Positions 46,380-59,300 of a stretch of 64,000 nucleotides of DNA are shown here, one piece after another. Both the position numbers and the translations under genes were made by a program. Each line of letters starts with the position of its first letter. The first letter of the stretch is position 1. Source of the DNA: Saussurea involucrata (Eukaryota; Streptophyta; Magnoliopsida; Asterales; Asteraceae); NCBI GenBank assembly GCA_033807775.1, contig CM066327.1:95874295-95938294 (forward strand), given 5' to 3'. The notes below the pieces were generated by a model. The model was not told the DNA's origin, did no database searches, and was given only the letters and a program-made list of their open reading frames with translations.

Positions 46380-49300
46380 TCAGATTTTGGCATCTTTGAA
46401 ATCGTTGTAGCTTCTGTTGTCTCTGCCGACTTTTCTGATCTCTTTGTAGAATCTGATGCAGAGTTCTCTTAGGCGGATTGTTGAGTCTATTTCTCTGATG
46501 AAAGTCTCTGCATCATCTCTATCCATTTTCTCTGTACCTCTGTATTTTACAAGGCTTGCTCTGAATTTGCTCAGAGTACTGGTTGCGTACTCCTGACAAT
46601 CCACGAGTACAAAAAGTTTAACCTGGTGTTGTGGGTTTTGAAATACTAACCCAAATCTTGGTTCTCTGATGATTGAGTTAGGCACAGCGTCTGGTGGGCA
46701 GCGATCTTCTGGTGGTCGTAGATCTAGATGTTTGAGACCAAGATCCTTTCCCAGCTGAAAATCTATCATGCTGTATATCAGAAGCTTTTCCCTCATCGCT
46801 TTTCTCAACACTTGATAGGCTCTGGTATTAGGCTCTGTGTTGTAGTTGTCTTTTGTCCATTGCAGAAGGTCAGGTAGATCGTAAGGATTGATGTTTCTTA
46901 AGTCAGCATCAGCGAAGGTAGATTCTGAATTGTTCTCTCTTCTGACTTTGTAAAGATTGTACCTGACCCTTGGATAGGTTCTTGTGAAGGAGAATCTGCA
47001 GAAGATCACCTTTTTGATTTTGTGAATTGAGAAGACATCTGCTTTGGCTCTTGGCTTTGTTCTTGTGAAGATGTTCTCAAATTCTTCTCTGATCCTTGGA
47101 TCTGTCACATGATCTACTGGATGATTTGTCTGATAGGATTGTTTGTAGAGGTATTTGTACACCACTTCTTCCATCTCTTCATGTGTTGGACCAGGTCGTG
47201 GAATTTGTCTTCTGAGACTCTCCATCTGTTGAACAACTTCTGCAGCTCTACCAGCTAGAGGAATTTCTGACAGGGGCTTCAATCCATGTGCCCAGTCAAC
47301 TTCTTCGGGTTTTGGGGTTTGAAAGGCGTCAAACGCACTCTTCATTAGTTTTTCTGTTGGCTTTGGCAATGTTTTCTTCTTCTTTGGCTCTTCTGTCAGT
47401 ATCCCTTTGCCCTTATCTTTTGCTATTGTCGTGGCAGAACCTGTTGCTTCTGTGGGTTTTGAGGTTGGCACTTCTGTTGGTTTGATAGAGGTTGCCTCTG
47501 TGGATTTTGACGATTGTGATTTAGAGGACTTTTGTGGCAATGGTTCTGTTGGCTTGACTTGCTCTGTAACCTCTGTTGGAGGTTGTTTGATGACTTCTTC
47601 TGGGAGCTCAGTTTCTGTTGATGAAGTGTTGTCATTGAATCTTCTTGCCATTCTGAAAGCTAAAGTGAACCTGTGCCTTTCTTCTTCTCTCTTCACCATA
47701 CGATCACTCATTGTTGTGTGCATCCTTTTCAGAATGTCAGAAGCAGAGGTCGTTGCTCTTTTTGGTTTGGTGGCAATCGACTTTCTTCTGGGTATGGTTT
47801 GGGGTGTTTCCACCGAGGTGGGTGTTTTCTCTGTGGTTGGTTCATCTGTTTCTTCCAAAATGATTACCTCAGGGGCGGTTGTTGCCTCTGTGGCTTGCTG
47901 TTCTGCTTCTGGAGTTTTGGTTTCGTCAGGAGATGATTCCACAGAGATGGGTGTTGTCTCTGTGGTCTTTTGGGTTTGTTGTTGTCGGGTCTGTTCTGGA
48001 GGTGCTTGACTCAGAGGTTCTGCGGCTATTGGTGGACCTGTAAGTCCTCTGCTTGCAGTTTTCTCTGTAGTTTTCTCCCCCTCAGGATGACCTGATGGAC
48101 CAGGATGGTCATCATCATCAGAGTCATCCTGACCCTTGTCTGATGTACCCTCTGCTCTGCAGGAAGCATCGGGTTTCTTTGGCATTGTGGCTCCAGCAGC
48201 GATAAGTTTCGCGCAGACATCATCACAGAGGCCAAGAAGAGTTGCTAGCTCTGCCTCTGTTTTGAATCTCATCCTTCCTACACTTTCTCTGAAATCTTTG
48301 ACGAAGTTAGCATTGGCAGTGGTGAAGGAAAGGATGACTTCTGTCACTTGATTAATCACGTTCTGCCCAAGCTCTGTCAGCTGTGCTCTTGTCATGTAGT
48401 CTTTGGGTTGCATCAGCATGGTATTTCGCATGGCTTCTTCTTGAACTTTTTGTAGGGCCTTCTGTAGATTTGCAGGAGTGATGCCCGTTGACACTGAAGT
48501 CTGTTTGTTCAATTGATCAAGGAATTTGTTGATTGGGTTCTCAATCGAAGGTGTATTTGTTGCGGCAGAAGTGGTGGATGCAGTAGCAGCAGACTTCATC
48601 TGTGAGATGGCAGTTTTCACCTCTGTGGACAGGTTGTCCATTTTGGTGTTTAGGTTTAGTAGTGCCAGTGATGTTGTCTCTGCAAAATATTTGAAAGAGC
48701 TTTGCAACTCTTTCAAGGTTTGGTTCACAGAGGTTTCAAGGGTTTGGAACTCATCCCTTGTAACTTGTGTTCCGGTGGTAACCTCTGGAGGAACACATTC
48801 GTCTCCAGAGTGAATCCCTGTTCCTGGGATACCTTCTTTCATTCCTGTTTGTACGTTGAGAATGGAAGGATTTCCTTCTGATCCTTGAGAAGAAATATGA
48901 GTTTCAATCCCTACAGAAGTTCTGAGAAGAACATTGTCCAAATCCACTCCAGAGGTGGGTATTGGAATATCCTTCTGTTGACTAGGAGACTTGTCTAGAG
49001 TCTCTTTGTCTTTGTGCTCTCTACTTCTCTCTGAAAGAAGTGTGGGTCTTAACAAGTGTGTGGCAGAGGAAACAAATTCCTCTGTTGGGCGTTCTTCTGT
49101 GATCTGGGGCAATTGATCACGAACTATAGGTGAGTCTCTTTGAGGAGACTCCCTAGGAATGGATTCCCCGGTTTCTGTGGGCATAGAGGTTGAAAGAGTA
49201 ACCTCTGGCTGGATGGGTTGGGGTAGGTTCGAGTTGTGCTGCTCTTTTTCAATGACACCTTCTGCAGCTAGACATGCGGTGTCAGAAATGTGGGTTGCAC

Positions 49301-51483
49301 TGGGAGTTGGTTTTGGTTGTGTGCCTCTATTTATCCAGGCATCTTTTCTTGCTTCTTCCCTAAGTTCTGTGGAAGTTCCTTGCTCTGGTCGTAATTGGTC
49401 ATTCACTTGATGAGATCCAAATAATCTCATGACATGTGGATGATAAAGACCCTTACGTATCCAGACAGCTTCTTCTTCATCTGAATCTGTCTCTAAGATC
49501 TCTATTTCTGTCTTCGTTGTTGCTAATCCCTCTTTTTGTACAACTTCGGCCCCTTTTTCTCTCTCTTCTTCCATCATGTTCTCAAAAGCCTCTGTAATTT
49601 CACCTCTGTTCAATTCATCTTCAGTTTGTTCTATTTCTTCTGAAGCTGGGTTTGGACTTCTACTGTGGACATCCAATCCTTGAATGAAAGGGTTTTGTAA
49701 AATAACAGGGGTTTCGGCTGGTTGATTTCTGGGTGTTGTGTCATCTTCTTGCAGATGTGTGTCGATGCCCGAAATGAAGAAATCTTCTTCTGGAGAGTGG
49801 TGGTCGAGAGGTTGTGCCGTCCACCCTGCTGTATTTAGGGTGTTGGCAATTTCAGGGTTCTGTAAGAAGTCGTTCAGGTCTCCTTGGTGAGCAAATCTAT
49901 CTGGAGATTGATAGGGTGATTGATACCTTTCTGTAGCCATTTCTTCTTCTGCAACTTCTTCTTCAGCAGTTTCATCTTCTGCAATGGTTACCAACTTTGT
50001 AAGTGATTTACTATGCCTCTTTTTGGTTTTCCCCCTCTTAGGATTTGGTGCCCCTTCTTCTGTTGATTTTGATCTTTTCTTCTTCATTTTTGGAGAGGAG
50101 GGAGGAGCAGAGGAGCCAATTTCTGTGGCATGAGGAGGTGAGGGTTGATCTTCTGCAGCGCTTGTGGAGGTGCCTTCTGCAGTTTTCCTCTTCTTAGCTT
50201 TTGGAGTAAATGCAGAGGTTCTTGATGAAGACTTCTTTCCCATTAGTTCTGCACGTTTGGCTATAAAGCTGAGTTGAATAGCCATGTGATTTGCTAACTT
50301 CAGATCCTTTTCTTTTTTAGTGGAAAGACGTTTTGCTATCATTGTTCCTAGGGGGACACCTAAACGCGGGGGTGTCATAGGACTCGGTTTAGGAGTTCTA
50401 TGATCGCGTATATACTATTTCTTAAGGGATTTATTCGATGCGTATTGCAGAAGCTTCTTTGACAGAGGTCTGCAGTGTGAGTAGCCATCAGCATGATCAG
50501 TGGGGGTATTCTTGTTCATCGGGAACTGTTTGGGAGTTGGCCCTTCCATTGGCCAATTTTGGATTAGCAGCAGAGGTTCGAACAGTACTCCTAGTATTCT
50601 TTGGAATTGCAGAGGTGGTAGAAAGTTGGGATCGTTCTCTTTGACCCTTTTCGAGTTGTTCTTTCTGTCGATGGTGTTTATGATCTCTTGCATCATTATG
50701 GTCGCATAATCTAGTGGAAGATCATAGTAAACCCCATACATGATGCTCAAGATTTGATGTGAGCTCTGGTCAATACTGCCTATCTTTCCTGTCAGGCATC
50801 TGTTAAGAATCGAGAACAAAGTGTTCCACAGAGGTGGTAATCGGCCTCTGCGGAAGTCATTTCTCTTCCGTAGTTGGGTGTTGTACCCAAGTATTTCCAC
50901 GAATCGACAGAGCTCTTCGTCTGTTGGATGCTCTGCATAACTCTTCAATCCCAGAAGACCCCTTGTTGGTAGGTTGAATTCAAGTGAGAACATTGTTCTG
51001 TTGAACTTGATTTCAAGATGCTCGGATTTATCAGGTCTTGAAATGTATCCTTTGATAAGAGAATCGTCTTTATCAAATCGACAACTTTGCCAAAATTGGT
51101 TCAAATAGCGGACTGGAATTTTGTTCGGAAAATTGGTTCAAATAGTGGACTGGAATTTTGTTCGGGGTTCTTGATAGTAGAGGGAAGAGGACATGATTCT
51201 CTATGATGTTCAGAAGTATGGCATGGGCTTCGCCGAAAGTAGTGGGTGAGGGGACCAAATAGCAGTTGTTGGATTTGATAGGAAGAATAGCTTCGAAATG
51301 ATCCTTTGCTATAATGTTTTGCAAGTGAGTCGTCGGAGCAAAGTCTGCTGAGTCCCCGGAATCTTGTTGTTCAATATTTCTTGCAAGGCTGGGGTTTTCA
51401 GAATGTTCTGAATGTGCAGGGGAGTGTTCCGGTGAGTTCGCCGGAGAGAGTTCAGAGGATGTAGCTCGAGAAGATGAAGCCAT
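46380..51483 (-). pseudogene. Element E aORF, ~1,690 codons, nearly intact
   Basis: Starts at ATG 51483. Residues ~1-360: Ser-rich head, then a helical globular domain (LNQF, FDKDDSLIKGYI, MFSLEFNLPTRGLLGLKSYAEHPTDEELCRFVEILGY in parts, LPPLWNTLFSILNRC). A 37-bp tandem duplication (51092-51165) shifts the frame near residue 130. An in-frame TAG at 50415-50417 is the only other break before the stop at 46380. Residues ~360-1400: disordered, Thr/Glu/Pro/Ser-rich, with two Lys/Arg clusters (about 50050-50330; nuclear-signal-like) and TE(A/V)T repeats. C-terminus: a ~220-residue domain with FCRFSFTRTYPRVRYNLY and EPRFGLVFQNPQHQVKLFVLV. The architecture matches the aORF of A and the fragment at 89-2878, though sequence identity is low. 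No enzyme motif. Function unknown. Confidence 0.82.
51092..51165. repeat. 37-bp perfect-period tandem duplication in the E aORF
   Basis: Units 51092-51128 and 51129-51165 differ at one base. Since 37 is not a multiple of three, it alone breaks the aORF frame. Confidence 0.9.
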
Positions 51484-52926
51484 TTGATTTTAAGAATAAG
51501 ATTTTTGCAAGCTTTTTGCAGGGTTTCGCCGGAGAAGAAGATGAGAGTTTGTAAAATGTTTTATGTGAGGGTAAGCTTTGTTTTTATAGGATGGTAAAAC
51601 GGTAGAATTCGAAAGAGTAAAATATATGGCAATGGATTAAAGTTTGGAATCCGCACTCGAGTTTGAGCGGCGGGTTCAACTTTCCAAATAAAAAACGTTC
51701 CATGTACGCCCAATGAAAATGGGACACGTAGGCCTTGTCAGAATATGACAGGACGTCGTGCGCGGCCCATTAATGCTAGGCGCGTGAGGTTGATTTTAGC
51801 CATATGAGTTTCACTCGCAGTAAAAGTAACCGTTATTACTACAGAGATGCCCAAGTAATCAGATTGACAGAGCTTCTGTAGTTTACAGAGGCTCTGTGAT
51901 CTTGAAAATCGGACTTCTGTGGGGTTCTTCTTTAACCAAAACATTTGTAAAGGCATTGGAGAGGATAAAATCGGATTTTTGTGAAGAAATTTGCTTCGCA
52001 GAGGTTTTGTGGCTCTGTTGGAACTTGCAGAAGTTCTGTGAGGGCCAGCAGAAGCTCTATGAGAGAAAAAATCTCATAACAAAAATTTTATTAGTATTTT
52101 TGATCATCCAATTTTTGATTTGGTTTAAGAGATGTTTTTCGGACATATTTGAAAGTTTGTGTCCGAGAAAACTGTTAAAAAAAACGGTTTGTTCGAGAAG
52201 GTCATGGTCTGCGTTTTCGGTTTCCGAGATAACATTCCAAAAGATCGACAGAAGGTTAATTTGTGATCACAGAGCATATTTCCTGCAGAAGCTCTGTTGA
52301 GCTCAGTAGAAGCTCTATGACCTTAAATTTCTCCTAATTCGAATTTTGTGAAACTTTTTGAGCTTTTGAGTTTTGAAATGTTATTCACAGTATATTTAGG
52401 ACATATTTGACAATTCTTGTCCTAGAAAATTGTTTTCCAAAAACCTTTTGTGCGAGAGACATACCTTTTGGTTCTTCTTTTCTCGGCAGTGTTATCTGAC
52501 TTCTGTCGATATGGAGTCATCGACATTTTTCTTTGGCTTTCCCTTGAAAGTTTTATCTCTTTAGATCATTTCAGGGTTCCCTTCTGCTCCCCCTTGATCT
52601 AATCACCTCTGTAGATCAAGTAATTTCCTTTTGCTCCCCCTTGACCTAATCACCTCTGTAGACCAAGTAATTTCCTTTTGCTCCCCCTTGACCTATGCTT
52701 GGATCAAAGAATGATAAGTTTTGCATAGAACATAGGTCATGGTCTTTCAGAGGTTCTGTAGGGGTCGTCAGAGGTTCTGAGTTGACTTACAGAAGCTCTG
52801 TGATTTTTAAGAACTATTTAAGGTTTTAAGAATTTACATACAGAAGTAGAATCAATCAAAGCAATAAATTAAGCAATGTATTTACTTGTTATTTACAGAA
52901 GATAAAGCTATACTTACAGAGGATTT
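51484..52926 (-). other. Spacer between pol and aORF of element E
   Basis: 1.44 kb with no ORF. About 18 CAGAGGTTCTG/CAGAAGCTCTG-type words at 51840-52925 and the 47-bp repeat at 52586-52695. Expected to carry whatever drives aORF expression, as promoter or splice acceptor. The stretch upstream of the ATG (51545-51600) contains TTATAGGATGG but no clear TATA box. Confidence 0.75.
52586..52695 (-). repeat. 47-bp repeat (2.3 copies) with internal polypurine tracts
   Basis: Units start at 52586 and 52633, plus a partial unit at 52680. Each begins GCTCCCCCTTGA, so the minus strand has TCAAGGGGGAGC three times, close to the real polypurine tract. Confidence 0.85.
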
Positions 52927-54104
52927 TCATACCATGTTAATCATTCCTAACTTACCCACCAAGAAGTGGAATCTTTTCTCGTCTAATGCTTTGGTGAATA
53001 AGTCAGCGAGTTGATATTCTGTAGGCACGAAATGCATATCGATTGTACCGTATTCAACATGATGTTTCAAGAAATGATACCTTATATCGATATGCTTGGT
53101 TTTTGAGTGTTGCACAGGGTTGGCAGAGATAGCAATAGCACTTTTGGAATCACAGAAGATGGGTATTTTGAACAGAATGTGGCCGTAGTCTTTTAGCTGA
53201 GTCTTCATCCATAGAACCTGAGAACAACAGCTAGCGGCAGCAACGTATTCAGCTTCTGCAGTGGATGTGGAGACACAATTCTGCTTCTTGGAGGTCCAAC
53301 TGACTAGTTTACCACCTAGGAATTGACAACTCCCAGAGGTACTCTTTCTGTCGAGCATGCATCCTCCATAGTCTGAATCTGTATAAGCTTTAAGACTAAA
53401 ACCAGAGTTCTGTGGATACCAGAGACCAAGATTGTTGGTCCCCTTCAGGTATCTCAAGATTCTTTTTACAACATCATAATGTGATTTCTTTGGATTAGCT
53501 TGATAACGTGCACAAAGACATGTGGCATGCATAATGTCAGGTCTGCTTGCTGTTAAGTATAACAGAGATCCAATCATGCCTCTGTAGAGAGTACATTCTA
53601 CAGAAATACCATTTGGATCTAAGAACAACTTATTTCCAGTGGCCATTGGAGTCTTCATTGCAGAGGTATCAGAGAGATTATATTTTAAAAGTATGTCAGA
53701 GACATATTTGGCTTGATTTATAAAAATTCCCTCTGAAGATTGTTTGACTTGAAGTCCGAGGAAGAATGTTAATTCTCCCATCATACTCATTTCAAACTCA
53801 CTCTGCATGAGTTTTTCAAAAATTTTGCACTCTTCTGAATTTGTAGACCCAAAAATTATGTCATCTACGTATATTTGTACAAGCATTATCTCACTATTTT
53901 TGCGTTTATAGAATAAGGTAGTATCTGTTGTACCTGTGTTGTAGCCATTGACTAGAAGGAAGGTAGAAAGTCGTTCGTACCATGCTCTTGGAGCCTGTTT
54001 CAGTCCGTATAGAGCCTTTTCAAGGTAGTATACATGCCTTGGAAACTTTGAGCTTTCAAAACCTGGTGGCTGATTTACGTAAACCTCTTCTTGGATTTCA
54101 CCGT
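52927..54104 (-). pseudogene. Element E pol: RT C-terminal part and RNase H
   Basis: Continues pol after a single-base loss at about 54105: EEVYVNQPPGFE, YYLEKALYGLKQAPRAWYERL (in parts), then the catalytic VQIYVDDIIFGS (about 53850-53885), MGELTFFLGLQVKQ, YRGMIGSLLYLTASRPDI. RNase H: AYTDSDYGG, STAEAEYVAAAS, CDSKSAI, HIDIRYHFLK. It stops at 52927 after LGMINMV, the usual Copia pol terminus. Every catalytic acid is present. Only the upstream frameshift and the gag/aORF lesions stop this element from looking functional. Confidence 0.94.
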
Positions 54105-56372
54105 TTAGAAAACTGATTTTACGTCCATCTGATAGACTTTAAAGCCTCTGTGGGCTGCGAAGGCTAAGAATATTCTTATTGCTTCGAGACGTGCGACAGG
54201 GGCAAAAGTCTCATCATAGTCTATGCCTTCTTCTTGTCTATATCCTTTTGCTACTAATCTTGCTTTGTTTCTGACGACCACTCCATCTTCATCCTTCTTG
54301 TTTCTGTAGACCCATTTAGTCCCAATGGCCTGTTTCCCTCTTGGCAGAGGTACTAAAGTCCATACTTTGTTACGCTCAAATTGTAGAAGTTCTTCTTGCA
54401 TGGCGTCTACCCAGTTTGGGTCATCTAGGGCTTCAGAAATCTTCTTTGGTTCTATAACACTAATAAAATTTGTAAAGAAACAAAAATTTGCAGTGGCAGA
54501 CCTTGTTGTTACTGAGTCAGAAGGTTCTCCAATTATTTGGTTTGGAGGATGGCTTTTTGTCCACAGAGTTGTGCGTGGAAGATGATCATCAATGTCATCA
54601 AAACTTTCTTCAGAGGCTTCTTGTGTTTCTTCTTGTGCATCCTCTGATGTTCTTCGTGCCTTGGTAGTTGATTCTACCGTTTGTGGAATGATTGGTACGA
54701 GTGGTGGTGGAGTTTGTTCCTCTGAGGATGTATAGTCTTGGTCCTCGATCCCCTCTGTAATTGGTTCTTCTGTGGTTTGTGCAGCTTTTGTGGTCGTTTT
54801 TCTTGATGTTTCATCTTCTGCACTTTCTTCTGCTTCGGCAATTGCATCTGTAGTATTTATAGAAGAAGATGAAGCATTATTTGGACCAGTTAGAGTCATA
54901 CCTGTAGGATTTTGTCCGACAGAGGATGGTTCTTCAGAAACTCTGATGGTTCCGACAGAAGGATCAATGTCATTGTGGAACATCTCCAAAAATAGAAGAT
55001 TCAAATCTTCTTTTGTTCTTGAGATGTCAGAGAATTTCCCTTTAATTCCGAGTTCTGAACTTATTTGCTCGGAAGTCATTTGGAATGAATCATCAAAAGA
55101 AACATTGATGCTTTCTACAATCTTGTGAGACTTTGTAAGGAATGTTCTGTAGGCTTTGGAAGTGGCAGAGTATCCAATGAATTTGCCTTCATCTTCTTTT
55201 ACATCAAACTTTCCTCTTGAATCTCTGTCGTTTAAGACGAAGCATTTGCATACGAATACATGGAAAAATTTGATGTTTGGCCGCCGTTTGTTAAGCAATT
55301 CGTAAGGCGTCTTGAGGTGTCTTTTCACAATGGTTGATCGATTTTGAGTATAACACGCAGTAGAAATTTCTTCTGCCCAAAAGTTCATTGATAATCCGCA
55401 TGCTGACATCATAGTTCTTGCGGCTTCCACAAGTGTTCGATTCTTTCTTTCGACAACACCGTTCTGTTGTGGAGTGCGAGCTGCAGAGAAGTTCTGTGAT
55501 ATTCCTTCTGTTGAAAGATAGGCTTCAATGACAGAGTTTTTAAATTCTGTGCCATTGTCACTTCTTAACTTCTGTATTCTGCAATTATAAAGAACTTGGA
55601 TTCTTTTCATTAGATTTATCAATATATTTGGAACATCTGATTTCTTTCTAACGAATTCAACCCATGTGAAACGCGAATACTCATCAATTAGGACAAGTAT
55701 GTATTTCTTGCCACCTAGGCTCTGTATGGCAATGGGACCGCAGAGGTCGACATGAAGCATGTACAGAGGTCTAGTGCAAGATACATCTGTTTTGCCTTTG
55801 TGGGAAGCTCTTTTGAGTTTTCCCAACTCACAGGCAGAACATAAATGATCCTTATTGAATTTAACATTTGGCAAACCTTTAACTAGATCAAGTTTGACCA
55901 GTTTTTCCAATGTGTGAAAATTCAAGTGACAGAACCTGTTGTGCCATAACCAGGCTTCTTCACTTTTGCAGGCAACAAGGCAAACTTTGTCTTTGTTCTT
56001 TGAGTTGAAGTTCATTAGATATAGATCACCTATTCTTTCAGCTCGTAGAAGTTCCATACTTGTTTCTTCACTTTGTAGAGAGCAGAAAGTTCTTTTGAAC
56101 AACACATTGAATCCTGTATCACAAAGTTGACTTACACTGAGTAGGTTGTGCTTAAGGCCATCCACATATGCAACTTTGTATACAGAAACGTCTTCTTTCC
56201 TTATGACTCCATAGCCTTTTATGTGTCCTTTCTTGTTGTCTCCAAAAGTCACAGATCCACCATCTTGTGTTTCTTTGTACGTGGATAGTGCACTTCTGTC
56301 ACCAGTCATGTGCCTTGAGCATCCGGAGTCTAGATACCAGATTGGCACATACTTCTTCTGCAGGACAATCAC
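54105..56372 (-). pseudogene. Element E pol: protease, integrase, RT N-terminal part
   Basis: 755 open codons. Protease IWYLDSGCSRHMTGDRS and LKHNLLSVSQLCD. Pre-integrase WLWHNRFCHLNF and CSACELGK. Integrase core MLHVDLCGP, LRSDNGTEFKNS and QQNGVVERKNR, then STACYTQNRS and GKFIGYSATSKAYR. A long Ser/Thr/Glu linker follows (about 54560-55130), then RT start DPNWVDAMQEELLQFERNKVW, IGTKWVYRNKKDEDG and FAPVARLEAIRIFLA. It ends at a stop created by one lost C in the VKSAFLNG loop at about 54107. Overlaps the gag stop by 4 nt in another frame. Confidence 0.95.
56358..56368 (-). promoter_or_regulatory. Candidate 3' splice acceptor at the gag/pol boundary of E
   Basis: After the gag stop TGA the minus strand reads TTGTCCTGCAG and then AAGAAG of the protease frame. 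Confidence 0.42.
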
Positions 56373-59300
56373 AGAGATTTAGGTACCCATATCCATATGG
56401 GTCCAATTTTGTTAGAGTTTTTCAAGTTTGCCTTGGCATTCTTGAAATACATTTTGTTCTCTGTAGAAGAGTCAGATTGTTTCTTTGTGGGATTTGACTT
56501 TTGAATTGTCGTAGAGAGTAAACAGACTTGACTTGAAAAATGATTATTAAGTTTAGAAATAAGATCAAAGCAATGACAGTATTGAATATGAGATGTAATT
56601 TGCTTGAACTTTTCATTGAATTTTTTAAACTCAGCCACAGAGGCATTACATTCTTTCTTTACATTAGATTTCCTATTACTAGAAGATCTATGAATACTCG
56701 AATGTTGTTTGCAAAAGCTCTGTTTAGGACCTGCCTTCTGTGGTGAACTTCTTTCATCACTGTCACAGAAGAAAAAGATTTATTAACCTTGGGTTTTGAA
56801 AATCTAGAACTTATAGGATCAATAGAGGTCTTCTGTAACTTTTTAAGCTCAGCAGAGGTTTTGATATGTAGATTCAAATTTAGAAAATCTTGGCAGATTG
56901 GAATCTCTGTGAGTTTCTCTTTTGTAGAAATAGTTCTGTGAGGAACTTCAGAGGAGAATTGGACATCCTCTGTGTCACAGAGAATTATCCCTGATTTGAA
57001 ATCAGTCTCTGAGTTGTCAGAGGATGAATCGTCCTCGTATACAGAGGTTGAGTCAATTCTTTCAATAGAGGCTGGATTTTCTGAGCATGTATCGTACGAG
57101 TTTTCTTCCTCTGTAGAATAGTTTTCATAGATTGCAGAGGTTTCTAATAAGATTTCTTCAGTGAGAGTTTTATCTATAGAAGATGTACAGAAATTTTCTA
57201 AAACGCTTGATTTCCATATTTCCAAATTTCTTTTTCAATTAAATTTTTAAAGTTTTCTTATGAAAAAATGGGTTTAAACTCAGGAGCTTCTACTGATAAT
57301 TTCTTTTCAACGTTTATCAAACAGACAAAAGCAACCTGTGTTTGGGTCTCTGGTTTACCAAACTTGAAGATACCAATCTGATCTTGTGTTTTCAGATATT
57401 TCTTTGGTTTGATACCTCTATTGACAGAGGTTGAGGATGATGAGTCTGTGTTTTCAAACCACACGTTAATCATCTTCTTATGTTTCTTCAAGTAAGGATC
57501 CACAGAGATTTTCGCCCTTTTGCTTACAGAGATTAGATTTGGAAAATCTGGTTTGTTCGTTTTTCCAATCACAAATAAAGAGGACAGAGGTTTGTTTCTT
57601 TTGCCTTCAACACCTAGGGTGATATCATCATACCCTATACCTCGTCTCCCTATTTGTGAGTTTACTTTTTCATAAACTTTATGTGCATCTTTATAGTTTT
57701 TAAGCAAAACTTCTCTTCTGAGTAAATCTTGCCATAATACCTCTCTTTCTCTTTGAAAGTATTCTTTAAGAGTTCTTATGTCAGTAGTTTCGCTCCTTGA
57801 AACTGAAAGTTCTTTTGTTTTATCTTTTAAAGTATTGGTTAATTCAGAAATTTGTTTTTTTAAAGGATCTAGAGTTTTGTTCCAATTCTTTTCTATTCTC
57901 TCTTTTTCCTAAAAAATCTTTGCTTTTTCTTGAGTGAGAAGCCGTACTTCTCTCTCATTGAAAGTGAGTCCTTTCTGAATACTTTGATTTATCTCTTTCA
58001 GTTCAATTAATTCAATGTTAATTCTAAGTGTATTATCATCTACAGAGGTAATACAAGAGATGGAATTTGAAGTAGATACCTCAGAGTCAGTGCAGGAGTC
58101 GACTTCTGCCATGCCACAGAAGAGGGCATTGGCGGTATGTTCATCGTCAGAAGTAGAGTCTGACTGGAAGTCTTCTGTGTTCTCCTCATAATGTCCTTTT
58201 GCCATTAAGGATTTTTTAGCATAATATTCGGCTTTCTTTTTGTAGAAAGCAGAGTCCCTCTGTGGGCGATTTGATCTGCTTCTGCATTCATTCGCAAAAT
58301 GGCCTGGTTTTCCGCAGTTAAAACACCCTTGAGGAGTGTTTCCTGTTCGATCATTGGACTTCTGTAGGTCTCCGCCTTTCTCTGATCTACATTCATTTGC
58401 ATAGTGACCAGGTTTGCCTCACTTGTAGCATTCTTGCTGTGTGTGGCTTACCGAGTCATCTGACCTCTGTCGGTCATTCCCTCTGTAATTTCTATCGCTT
58501 GACCTCTGTCGGCCACTTGATTCTTCTCCTCTTCTATCATCTCTTCTGTTGTCTCTTCTGAACTCTTTTGTCAATAGAGCTAAAGATTTAGCTAGTGACG
58601 CAAGAGTTATTTCCTTTTCTGCTTGCTCTTCTTCTTCACTGTCAATTATCACCATCTTCTTCTTCTCCTTCTTCTTCTCCTCTGTGGCTTTATCATTTCT
58701 TGGTCTCTGTGCATCCTCTTTAGTTTTACTAACCAATGCATATGGTGCAATGGTCAGTGTTTTAGCCTGTGCTATCTGAGGTTCTTGTGCGGCTAATGTT
58801 CCGTAAAGATCAGAGAGAGTCCAGGTGTCTAGATCCTGATTTGTCTGTAGGGACATAGACAGCTGGAGCCATTCTTCATTTAGACTTTTTAAAAACATGA
58901 CATTGTTTTCTTCAGAAGTTCTGTCAATGCCTGATTTTCTGCACTTGTTGATTAGAGAGTTGAATCTGTCGTATGTTGTTTGCAGAGATTCTGTTGCAGA
59001 GGCTCTGAATGCATGATATTCATTGATGTACTGTGCTCTTCGGTTTTTTGGTGTTTTAGCACCTCCTTCCAACTGTCTTTCCAGTTCTTTCCACAGATCA
59101 TGCGCTGTTTCACATGAATCCAAGGATTGAAAGAGTTCGTTGGGTATTGCCATAATTAATGTCCTCTTGGTTTTCTGAGCAACTTCATCTTCTGCTTTAT
59201 CTTCGGTTGACCACTCCCCTTTTGGCTTTGGTTTTTGATGTTCGGGGATTTCGGCAGATTCAGCAGTAGCAGGTATACGAGGTACTACTGTCATGGGAAT

